Part shown: positions 16,365-23,084 of the stretch, one piece after another | Numbering within the stretch: the stretch's first letter is position 1 | Layout: each line of letters starts with the position of its first letter | Notes under the pieces: model-generated | The model's database searches: none | What the model was told of the DNA's origin: nothing | Seen by the model: only the letters and a program-made list of their open reading frames with translations | Position numbers and translations under genes: made by a program | IMG/VR virus record: IMGVR_UViG_3300025120_000315 | Span: 1-30,619 of that record | Source of the DNA: a virus | DNA length: 30,619 nt | Reading direction: 5' to 3' (one strand)

Positions 16365-16370
16365 GCCCCC
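16351..16370 (-). terminator. GGGGGC/GCCCCC hairpin after the metallophosphoesterase gene
   Basis: Six perfect G-C pairs (16351-16356 with 16365-16370) enclose an 8-base loop, 12 bases beyond the metallophosphoesterase stop. On the - strand it is followed by TTTGTCT, a poor U-run, so termination would be partial. Both arms are copies of the dispersed GGGGGC motif, and the downstream promoter -35 overlaps the loop. It could separate the two transcription units or modulate the promoter. Confidence 0.5.
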
Positions 16371-16382
16371 AATGAATCAGAT

Positions 16383-17615
16383 TTATGCGGCCCACTGAAG
16401 CCATTGTTTACCCCGTTTTTTCACAGGTGTTTCATCACATATGATTGGTACTTGAAAGGTAATACCATGTTGCGGATGCGTAAACCATAAAGCTTGTTTA
16501 GGTATCTCAAAAGCAAAACGATTACTCATTGCGTACTCGTCATAGCCTTTAAGTGAGCCATTTACAATGGCCCCTTTGATAGATATATACTGATGGAAGT
16601 GCCCCATGATAACATAGTCAATGGACTTGCCAAGGTTTGTATACTCTGATCTAACCTTCTGAACTCCTCTCGCAATAGGCCCAAGCATTCCAACAATACC
16701 TGTACCTCCTCGCACACCGAGTCTATCCCCGTGTGTTAGTAGATATGTAGTGTCGTATACTTTATAATACGTATCGAATCCAGTTGGTATCTGAAATTTA
16801 ATTCTGTTATCATTAACAGATTTAAAATGTTTCTCTAATAAATTATACAGCATCCAATCAAAACTTAAATGTGCCGCTTCTTTATTTCTATATTGTTGAT
16901 AAGCACGAGAGTGATTACCGTAACACGTAGGTACAAATACTTTACCAAACTTATCAGCTAATGTACTAATTGTCCAGATCATCTGATCAAACAACTCTAA
17001 CACATGATCGATTGTTGTTCCGTCATTTGATTCAGTTAACTCATCGTGTATATTACCAGACATCATGTCACCACCCAAAGCTAATACTATACCAGGGTAC
17101 TTAGGATTGACCATGTGATTATGGCATAAGTCTATTGCATTTTCTACAGTGCTTTTTAATCTATCTTGTGATATCTTTTTATTAAAGTTATTTAGATTAT
17201 TAACAGCATCTTTCTTAACGACTTCACCGTAGTGAAAGTCTGACAAGAATAATGTAGGCACACCTGGTGTGTTCTTAGATGGCGTAGATTTAATCGTCCA
17301 CTTAGGTGGTGTCGGATCATACTCTCCCAGTTTAAATACGTGCTTGCGTATATAACTAGCTGTAACATTTTGCAATGTTGCTTCTTCTAATTGACTTTTA
17401 AGATCACGTATCTGTATATCGTGTGTCATCTTTTGTTCTGCCAAAGCTACTTCTAAATCTGGAGACTTCACCGATGGTGTTATGTTTTGTCTCTTGGCTT
17501 TGGATACTCTGTCGCACAGAGTTGGTCTTGGAATACCTAAACGTCTAGCTGCTTCGGACTTATTTCCTTTGGCTAACACTAAAGCGTTCACTGCTTTTTG
17601 TAAATTTGTGTCCAT
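16383..17615 (-). CDS. Metallophosphoesterase with N-terminal helix-turn-helix
   Basis: This 410-residue protein begins with a Fis/homeodomain-like helix-turn-helix (about 15-40, NKSEAARRLGIPRPTL), then a helical linker (50-95). A calcineurin-type metallophosphoesterase domain follows from about 118. Its motifs are all present: DFH (Asp126, His128), GGD (Asp183), GNH (Asn234, His235), THGD (His295) and GHFH (His339, His341), so two-metal phosphodiester or phosphomonoester hydrolysis is expected. The substrate is unknown. The HTH suggests it acts on or near DNA, as MRE11/SbcD-like or nucleotide-processing enzymes do. Start: ATG with AGGAG seven bases upstream, overlapping the previous gene. 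It is the last gene before the hairpin and the late promoter. Confidence 0.88.
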   Translation of the reverse strand: MDTNLQKAVNALVLAKGNKSEAARRLGIPRPTLCDRVSKAKRQNITPSVKSPDLEVALAEQKMTHDIQIRDLKSQLEEATLQNVTASYIRKHVFKLGEYDPTPPKWTIKSTPSKNTPGVPTLFLSDFHYGEVVKKDAVNNLNNFNKKISQDRLKSTVENAIDLCHNHMVNPKYPGIVLALGGDMMSGNIHDELTESNDGTTIDHVLELFDQMIWTISTLADKFGKVFVPTCYGNHSRAYQQYRNKEAAHLSFDWMLYNLLEKHFKSVNDNRIKFQIPTGFDTYYKVYDTTYLLTHGDRLGVRGGTGIVGMLGPIARGVQKVRSEYTNLGKSIDYVIMGHFHQYISIKGAIVNGSLKGYDEYAMSNRFAFEIPKQALWFTHPQHGITFQVPIICDETPVKKRGKQWLQWAA

Positions 17616-17802
17616 GTTTTATCTCCTGTTTTCTAAATTCTTTTCGTTCTCTCTTTAAAGATTGTGCGATACCACGCCACTCGTCACGATCTTTAAAATC
17701 TAACTTCTCCCAGATAGGCACTCTGCCTTTCTTGGTTCGTCTGAAATCATAGAATAATTTTTTAGCATACCCATCATATTTAGTTTCTCTTTCTTGGTAC
17801 AT
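17560..17802 (-). CDS. Small basic protein of unknown function
   Basis: This is an 80-residue protein, started at ATG 17802, with GGAAGGG ending six bases upstream. ATG 17805 and 17823 are in frame and cannot be excluded. It is rich in Lys, Arg, Glu and aromatic residues, with a WEKLDF...DEW patch at about 31-44 and a basic C-terminus, and is probably helical. Both ends overlap neighbours: 23 bases with the gene before and 56 with the metallophosphoesterase. No family is recognised. Confidence 0.65.
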   Translation of the reverse strand: MYQERETKYDGYAKKLFYDFRRTKKGRVPIWEKLDFKDRDEWRGIAQSLKRERKEFRKQEIKHGHKFTKSSERFSVSQRK

Positions 17803-18100
17803 CATATTCCCTTCCAAAAGCATCTACTAGTTTACCTATCTTGTCGGCATCTCCAGATGCTACCACTCTAAAATGTTTCACAAGATGACCATTAGGAAGA
17901 TCATCATACAACCACGTATCGTGATTCATTTTATAATTAATATTTCTTATCATAGCTTGACAGTCTAAATATTCTGCATGAAATTTTCTAGCATCTTTAA
18001 TATCTGTCGTACGACTTCTTGATCTAGCATACGCTGTTCGTCCTTTCACTTGATATTCTTTTATATATTTTTTTAATTCTTCTTTTGTAAACTCATTCAT
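17780..18100 (-). CDS. Hypothetical protein
   Basis: This is a 106-residue protein. Its ATG lies inside the last codons of the oxygenase gene (8-base overlap), so translation is probably coupled. The N-terminal 60 residues are Lys/Arg-rich and helical. The C-terminal part has a more globular look (DTWLYDDLPNGHL near 61-73). No signal, membrane segment or known motif is seen. It is co-transcribed with the oxygenase and metallophosphoesterase genes from the 18.78 kb promoter. Confidence 0.65.
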   Translation of the reverse strand: MNEFTKEELKKYIKEYQVKGRTAYARSRSRTTDIKDARKFHAEYLDCQAMIRNINYKMNHDTWLYDDLPNGHLVKHFRVVASGDADKIGKLVDAFGREYDVPRKRN

Positions 18101-18689
18101 TAAATGAATACCATCCTGTTATAATATACTTCTCGTTACTCGGACTGATCTGCCCCACATGGGCATGAGTCCATTCCGCAGGCCATATCAATGTTAAACC
18201 TTTTTCTGCAGGTGCTGTAAATGATTGGCTTGGAAACTTTGTACCTCCGTTTGGCACGTCATTAAGATATGTCATGAATACTAAAACTCTTTTAGATATA
18301 GGAACGCCAGTTCTTTCGGCATGTAATTTTTTGAAACCTTGGGTTGGAGCATAGTGTTGTATATTAAACGCTTCGTTTATATTAAAACCATCGAGCATGT
18401 GATTACAATCTGGATACTCTCTGAGGTATGCTTTTAAAACTCTTTGTTGCTCGACCCTGTATTGATTAATTGGATACTGTTCATCTTCATGTGAGATGCC
18501 TATCTCAGTTGACTCTTTATAACTGGGATCAGTAGCCAGATTACCTTCAAGGTGTTTATTATAAACCACACCTTTAACTTGAAATTTTTTATTGTCGTGA
18601 TACCATTCTACCAACTTGTCACAAATGTCATGGGATATATACCATCCGCCAATGAACTTGTCTTTACTTATACCTTCAAATTTTTTCAC
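18093..18689 (-). CDS. 2-oxoglutarate/Fe(II)-dependent oxygenase (prolyl 4-hydroxylase-like)
   Basis: This is a 198-residue enzyme of the double-stranded beta-helix dioxygenase family, which hydroxylates a protein or small substrate using 2-oxoglutarate, O2 and Fe(II). The likely iron ligands are His123 and Glu125 (HAE, in the place of the usual HxD) and a distal His in WTHAH (175 or 177). Lys187 in EKYIITGW is placed to bind the 2-oxoglutarate carboxylate. FMTYLND (138-144) and the GLTLIWP strand are typical of the phage P4H-like group, which is common in cyanophages. The start is GTG 18689 with AGGAG six bases upstream. It is the first gene after a consensus promoter and a leader hairpin. 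The substrate is unknown. Confidence 0.88.
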   Translation of the reverse strand: MKKFEGISKDKFIGGWYISHDICDKLVEWYHDNKKFQVKGVVYNKHLEGNLATDPSYKESTEIGISHEDEQYPINQYRVEQQRVLKAYLREYPDCNHMLDGFNINEAFNIQHYAPTQGFKKLHAERTGVPISKRVLVFMTYLNDVPNGGTKFPSQSFTAPAEKGLTLIWPAEWTHAHVGQISPSNEKYIITGWYSFNE

Positions 18690-18700
18690 ACACTTCTCCT

Positions 18701-18741
18701 AAAAAAGCTAAAGGCAAACCAACCTAAATCAGCTTGCCTTT
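18701..18741 (-). terminator. Terminator-like hairpin in the leader between promoter and oxygenase gene
   Basis: On the - strand AAAGGCAA (18741-18734) pairs with TTGCCTTT (18717-18710) around a 16-base loop, and six T (18706-18701) follow three bases later. It can end the nrdAB transcript. It also lies downstream of the 18.78 kb promoter, inside the leader of the oxygenase gene. AAGCT inside the left arm can alternatively pair with AGCTT after the right arm, giving a competing fold, so attenuation is possible. Confidence 0.55.
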
Positions 18742-18760
18742 CTGCCCCCCTTATCCTGTA

Positions 18761-18789
18761 ATAATAACACACTTTGGATTTTGTGTCAA
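18761..18789 (-). promoter_or_regulatory. Sigma-70-like promoter for the oxygenase unit
   Basis: On the - strand a perfect TTGACA (18789-18784) and TATTAT (18766-18761) are 17 bases apart. The -35 begins two bases after the nrdB stop codon. The predicted start is near 18754, giving a leader of about 65 bases with the hairpin at 18701-18741 and a copy of the GGGGGC motif (18744-18750) in the first transcribed bases. Confidence 0.72.
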
Positions 18790-18790
18790 G

Positions 18791-19750
18791 CTAAAAAGCA
18801 TCTGCCCAACTCCCTTTAAGTGTACCTTTTGCATACTCTGTAGATCTATTTTCAAAAAAGTTTGTATGCTCTACACCACTAACTACCCAGTCTACCCATT
18901 CCAAAGGATTATCTTTAACACCAAAGTTTGGTTTTAATCCTAGTTGCAACAGCCTGCGGTCAGCTATGTGTCGTATGTATTGTTTAACTTCATGAGGTTC
19001 TAGTCCTTCAACAGGGCCTAACTCAAAAGCCAAGTCAATAAATCTATCTTCAAGAGTCACCATGTCTCTGCAGATTTCATATAAACTCTTTTTAAAATTG
19101 TCATTCCAAACGTGAGGTTTCTCATCAAGCAAGCAATGAAATAATTTAATCATACTTTCTACATGATGTGACTCATCACGGATAGACCATGCGACAATTT
19201 GCCCCATACCTTTCATCTTACCATGACGTTGGAAGTTCAGCAACATGACGAAACTTGCAAACAGTTGCAAGCCTTCGCCAAATGCTGAGAACACAGCCAT
19301 GTCTCGAACAAGTTGTTCATCCCTTGTGCCCCCCTTATTTTGCCAGAGATATTCATGCTTGTCGTTCATGGCCGCGTATTCTTGAAATGCTTGATACTCT
19401 TTGTCATCCATACCTACTGTGTCATTCAATAAAGAATAAGAGTGTGCGTGGTTTGCTTCACTAGTTGCGATAGCAGACAGCATCATTCTTATCTCTGGTT
19501 GTTTGAACATAGGCATGTAGACATCCATATAAGCTTGTGCAATATCAACATCTCCTTGTGTAAAGAAAGTTAATATTTGTTTAACTAAATTTTTTTCTGC
19601 ATTGTCCATACGATTATTCCAATCGTTTACATCTTCATGTAACGGTACTTCACTAGGAAGCCAATGCATTTTCTGTTGTAGATCGTAAGCTTGAAAAGCC
19701 CACGGATATTTAAATGGTTTATAATAATCTCTTGCTTCAAATACTGACAT
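18791..19750 (-). CDS. nrdB: Ribonucleotide reductase class I beta subunit (radical R2)
   Basis: This is the 319-residue R2 subunit, which holds the di-metal centre and radical used by NrdA to make dNTPs. Ligands by alignment to the E. coli pattern: Asp67, Glu98 and His101 (SEANH), Glu159 (FGEG), and Glu193 and His196 (RDESHH). Tyr105 lies seven residues after Glu98, exactly where the radical tyrosine (Y122 in E. coli) lies, so a tyrosyl-radical enzyme is expected. The C-terminal Tyr306 and tail fit the radical-transfer peptide. Start: ATG with AGGAGG five bases upstream, nine bases after nrdA, so the two form one operon from the 21.56 kb promoter. The length is slightly shorter than bacterial R2, as usual in phages. 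Confidence 0.95.
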   Translation of the reverse strand: MSVFEARDYYKPFKYPWAFQAYDLQQKMHWLPSEVPLHEDVNDWNNRMDNAEKNLVKQILTFFTQGDVDIAQAYMDVYMPMFKQPEIRMMLSAIATSEANHAHSYSLLNDTVGMDDKEYQAFQEYAAMNDKHEYLWQNKGGTRDEQLVRDMAVFSAFGEGLQLFASFVMLLNFQRHGKMKGMGQIVAWSIRDESHHVESMIKLFHCLLDEKPHVWNDNFKKSLYEICRDMVTLEDRFIDLAFELGPVEGLEPHEVKQYIRHIADRRLLQLGLKPNFGVKDNPLEWVDWVVSGVEHTNFFENRSTEYAKGTLKGSWADAF

Positions 19751-19759
19751 GTTTCCTCC

Positions 19760-21511
19760 TTATGCTTGACACATTATGCATTCATCTTCGTCGCTATCTG
19801 CTCTGATTTCTCTCTCTACTTTTAAAGATACATTCTCTGCCCTCTTGATAGCTTCACTTCGTAAGTAATACAAAGTCTTTAATCCTTTTGTCCACGCTCT
19901 TTTGTGTATACTATTTAATCTTCTAACATCTGCGTCTGGTGCAAAAAATAAATTTAATGATTGCGCTTGACAGATATACTTTTGTCTTTCGGCCGCGAGG
20001 TCAACCAACCAAGCTTGATCGATTTCGATTGCAGTTTTGTACACGTTCTTTTCGTGTGCATTGAGGAAGTCCAAATGCTGAACACTTCCTCTAGAAGTAA
20101 TAATACTTGACCAAACATCTTTTGTATTCATCCCTTTCTTTTCTAATAGTTGTTCTAGATATTTATTTTTTAACAAGAAAGAACCACTCAAAGTTTTTTG
20201 AGAGAATGCATTTGCACGCAAAGGTTCTATACTTGGTGATGTGTTGCCACATATAACTGAGCTACTTGCGTTTGGTGCGATAGCTATCATGTGTGAAAAT
20301 CTTTTGCCAGTGCCTTTCATATCTGGTGCGTCACCTTTTTCTTTTCCAAGAAGGTAGTTGGCATTATCACATTTCTTTTTTATGTGTTTAAATATTTTTA
20401 AGTTAGGCCCCATAGACATAGGACTTTGTAAAGCTATGCCAATCTTTTGTAAGTAAGAATGGAAACCCATAGTACCTAAACCTATAGACCTTTCTGATTG
20501 AGCACTCTTCACTGCTCTCCACATGGTAGAGGGGGCAGATTTGATGAATGAATCTAAAGTATTGTCTAACATCCTAACAATATCTTCTATAAACATTTCA
20601 TCTTGTGACCACTCATCGAAGTATTCTAAATTTAAACTAGACAAACAACACACTGCTGTTCTGTCTTCTGCTGTAGGTAAAGTAATCTCACTACATAAAT
20701 TAGATTGATGTACCTTTAAACCTTTTGCTTTTAATTCTTTTGGCAACCCCTTTTGTACCGTGTCACCAAACATAATGTATGGTTCACCTGTTGCTACTCT
20801 TGTCTCTAATAACTTTATCCACAGGGTTCTAGCTTTCACAGTCTTGACTACGTCTTTGCTGTTAGGATCTACTAGATCCCAATCTAAGTCTCCTTCTACT
20901 GACTTCATAAACTTATCTGATATAACTACACCATGATGTAGGTTTAAATTCTTTCTGTTAACGTCACCACCACTAGGCTTTCTCATCTCCATAAACTCTA
21001 TGATCTCTGGGTGAGAGATGTTCATGTAACTAGCATATGATCCACGTCTCGTAGATCCCTGATTAAATGCTACCATTTGTGAGTCCACTACGTGCATAAA
21101 AGGAATAACCCCTGTGGTTTTATTACCTTTACTAGTTGACTGTCCCTGTGAGCGAATATGACCCCAATAACCACCTATTCCGCCCCCCATACTAGACAAC
21201 CAGATGTTCTCTGTATAGTGATCAGCCAGTCCAGTCCTGCTATCTGGTACGTAGTTTAAGAAACATGATATAGGTAAGCCTCTGTCTGTGCCACCATTAG
21301 ATAGCAAGGGTGAGGCAAACATAAACCAAAGATTAGATACATATTTATATAGTCTCTCAGCGTGCGCCTTGTTGTCTGCGAAAGCCATACAAGCTCTAGC
21401 AAATGATTCTTGTGGACTTATTTCTTCTGGCAACATGTACCTGTCACGCAAGATATCCACAGCATTCTTGGGTAACATATTATCTTTAGTTATATCAATA
21501 TTTAATTTCAT
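19760..21511 (-). CDS. nrdA: Ribonucleotide reductase class I alpha subunit, no ATP-cone
   Basis: This is the 583-residue catalytic subunit reducing ribonucleotides to deoxyribonucleotides. The active-site set is complete: Cys83 (PISCF), Asn271-Cys273-Glu275 (NLCSE, thiyl radical site), Cys288 as partner cysteine, the Tyr-Tyr radical-relay pair at 548-549, and a C-terminal CIMC (578-581) for thioredoxin or glutaredoxin exchange. Bacterial NrdA is about 750 residues with an N-terminal ATP-cone. Here the protein starts at the catalytic region, so overall dATP feedback inhibition should be absent, a common phage feature that would favour high dNTP output. Start: ATG with AGAGAGG, behind its own promoter. 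nrdB follows after nine bases. Confidence 0.95.
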   Translation of the reverse strand: MKLNIDITKDNMLPKNAVDILRDRYMLPEEISPQESFARACMAFADNKAHAERLYKYVSNLWFMFASPLLSNGGTDRGLPISCFLNYVPDSRTGLADHYTENIWLSSMGGGIGGYWGHIRSQGQSTSKGNKTTGVIPFMHVVDSQMVAFNQGSTRRGSYASYMNISHPEIIEFMEMRKPSGGDVNRKNLNLHHGVVISDKFMKSVEGDLDWDLVDPNSKDVVKTVKARTLWIKLLETRVATGEPYIMFGDTVQKGLPKELKAKGLKVHQSNLCSEITLPTAEDRTAVCCLSSLNLEYFDEWSQDEMFIEDIVRMLDNTLDSFIKSAPSTMWRAVKSAQSERSIGLGTMGFHSYLQKIGIALQSPMSMGPNLKIFKHIKKKCDNANYLLGKEKGDAPDMKGTGKRFSHMIAIAPNASSSVICGNTSPSIEPLRANAFSQKTLSGSFLLKNKYLEQLLEKKGMNTKDVWSSIITSRGSVQHLDFLNAHEKNVYKTAIEIDQAWLVDLAAERQKYICQAQSLNLFFAPDADVRRLNSIHKRAWTKGLKTLYYLRSEAIKRAENVSLKVEREIRADSDEDECIMCQA

Positions 21512-21541
21512 AATTCCTCTCTGTTAACACACGAACTTCGC

Positions 21542-21570
21542 AGTATAACATTATTTAGTTTGGCACGCAA
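21542..21570 (-). promoter_or_regulatory. Sigma-70-like promoter for nrdAB
   Basis: On the - strand TTGCGT (21570-21565) and TATACT (21547-21542) are exactly 17 bases apart. The -35 starts directly after the helicase stop codon (21571). The predicted start is near 21535, leaving about 24 bases of leader with AGAGAGG before the nrdA ATG. Confidence 0.6.
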
Positions 21571-22830
21571 TTACTTTTTTGGAAAAATTAGATTTCCTTC
21601 TAGCTTGATGTAGCCAGAATCTTGCATAGCCTTTATAGTCTGGTCTAACTCCCCAGGGTTTTGTATCTTCCGTAACAATTCTCTTTTAAAAAACCTTAAC
21701 TGCATATGATTCCTGCCGCCAGCTAAGAGTGTGGCATCTAGCCACACCTTCATATCATGTGCAATCCTACCAGTCTTGGCCATACCAAAACCTTCTAAAG
21801 CTTTGGGCATATACTTTTCCATATCAAACATAATCTCTTTTGTAATCTCCCAATCCTCTATAGATATCTTACGAGTAGAAGATCGTGAAGCTGACACAGA
21901 CATTGCGACTTTTAAAAAATGCGACACACGTCTTTGACAATACTCTGACAGGTGTGGATCAGTAGGTTCTGGTTGCACACCCTCGAAGATATCTTGGTTA
22001 GCTATTTCGAATGCATCTCTTTCAAACTCCATAGGCCCATGCATCTTAGCTACGTTACTTAAATCATTTCGCAACTCATTGATAGTATGTTCACTAATAA
22101 CTTTTTGTCTAAGATCTTGTGGTATCTTTTCTCCTTCATAGAACACAGGTATAATTCTAGACAACAAGCCTTGTGACTTAGCATCCTCTGGTAAATTTTC
22201 TACAAACTGTGTAGGTGTAGCACAAGCTATCCAATTTAAACAAGGGCCTTGTATTATATACTCACCAGCAGTTTTAGTTTTATGACTGTAAGAATCTTTT
22301 GCATCCCACATGTCTGTTAAAAACATTTGTAAGTATCGTTCGTTACGACCCATGAATGTACCAAACTCAGATGTAACAAGAGTCAACGACGAATCATAAA
22401 ATTCAAAACCATTTTCTTCATTACCTAAACGCATATCCATACGAGTAATCTTTGTCATATCGACTGCAAGTTTCTCTGGTGTTATCCTATCTTGTATACT
22501 ATACAAAGGATACTTACGTAAACCATAATCATCTAATCCAGAATTAAAATTGTGATCATCTTCTGTCGCACCAACAGGTGAAGTAAGTCTGCTAAATACT
22601 TTTGAGAATGGTAGTATTAAACTTACTGATTTGTTTCTGCCTGGCGATGCGATTAGTATGACAAAAAGATTAGAACCTATATTGTAGTTAGGCATAGGAA
22701 ACCAAACACTTCTACCCAATGCACCAGAGATCGCAGACAAAGCTGTCCACCTTGCAAACGTATCTGGTATTGGACTGTCTTTTACAGCGTCAACACATGC
22801 CTTAATAAAGTCTTTGTGTTTTCGTGGCAT
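21571..22830 (-). CDS. Putative replicative helicase (DUF3987-like P-loop ATPase)
   Basis: This 419-residue protein looks like the ATPase part of DUF3987 primase-helicase proteins. It has a Walker A-like SPGRNKS (62-68, with Asn where Gly is usual), a Walker B-like LVTSEFG (about 150-156), a sensor-like CATPTQF (about 205-211) and a GLLSR arginine-finger motif (about 224-228). A helical C-terminal tail ends in a winged-helix-like region (about 365-415, LLRKIQ...GYIKLEG). No primase domain is present. It probably unwinds the replication fork or loads at origins. It lies immediately after the polymerase unit and begins by TAATG overlap with the preceding small gene. The assignment rests on motif order, not on a database match. 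Confidence 0.75.
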   Translation of the reverse strand: MPRKHKDFIKACVDAVKDSPIPDTFARWTALSAISGALGRSVWFPMPNYNIGSNLFVILIASPGRNKSVSLILPFSKVFSRLTSPVGATEDDHNFNSGLDDYGLRKYPLYSIQDRITPEKLAVDMTKITRMDMRLGNEENGFEFYDSSLTLVTSEFGTFMGRNERYLQMFLTDMWDAKDSYSHKTKTAGEYIIQGPCLNWIACATPTQFVENLPEDAKSQGLLSRIIPVFYEGEKIPQDLRQKVISEHTINELRNDLSNVAKMHGPMEFERDAFEIANQDIFEGVQPEPTDPHLSEYCQRRVSHFLKVAMSVSASRSSTRKISIEDWEITKEIMFDMEKYMPKALEGFGMAKTGRIAHDMKVWLDATLLAGGRNHMQLRFFKRELLRKIQNPGELDQTIKAMQDSGYIKLEGNLIFPKK

Positions 22831-23084
22831 TACTCAGCATCAGCTCTACGAATATTATCTGGATGTATCTTCACGATTTTCTCCAGATCTGCTTTTGTTT
22901 CTATCCAAATGTTTCCGTCTTTATCAGACTTCATTTCACTTGGCCCCTTTATATCTAAGCCATGGCATTTGGTAGCAACTTCGTCAGGTACATCCGACCA
23001 TTCTACTTTACTTTTTATATATTCTTTAACAACTATCATGCCCTCTTCGACATATATTTTTTTTACTTTATACTGTTCGTCCAT
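22830..23084 (-). CDS. Small hypothetical protein between polymerase and helicase genes
   Basis: This is an 84-residue protein starting at ATG 23084, with AAGGA nine bases upstream. A TTG six codons earlier lies deeper in the polymerase gene and looks unlikely. Charged, with Lys/Glu-rich strands and a DGNIWIETKADLEKI segment that looks like a small alpha/beta fold. No motif is recognised. The start overlaps the polymerase C-terminal codons, and the TAA overlaps the helicase ATG, so it belongs to the replication operon. Confidence 0.68.
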   Translation of the reverse strand: MDEQYKVKKIYVEEGMIVVKEYIKSKVEWSDVPDEVATKCHGLDIKGPSEMKSDKDGNIWIETKADLEKIVKIHPDNIRRADAE

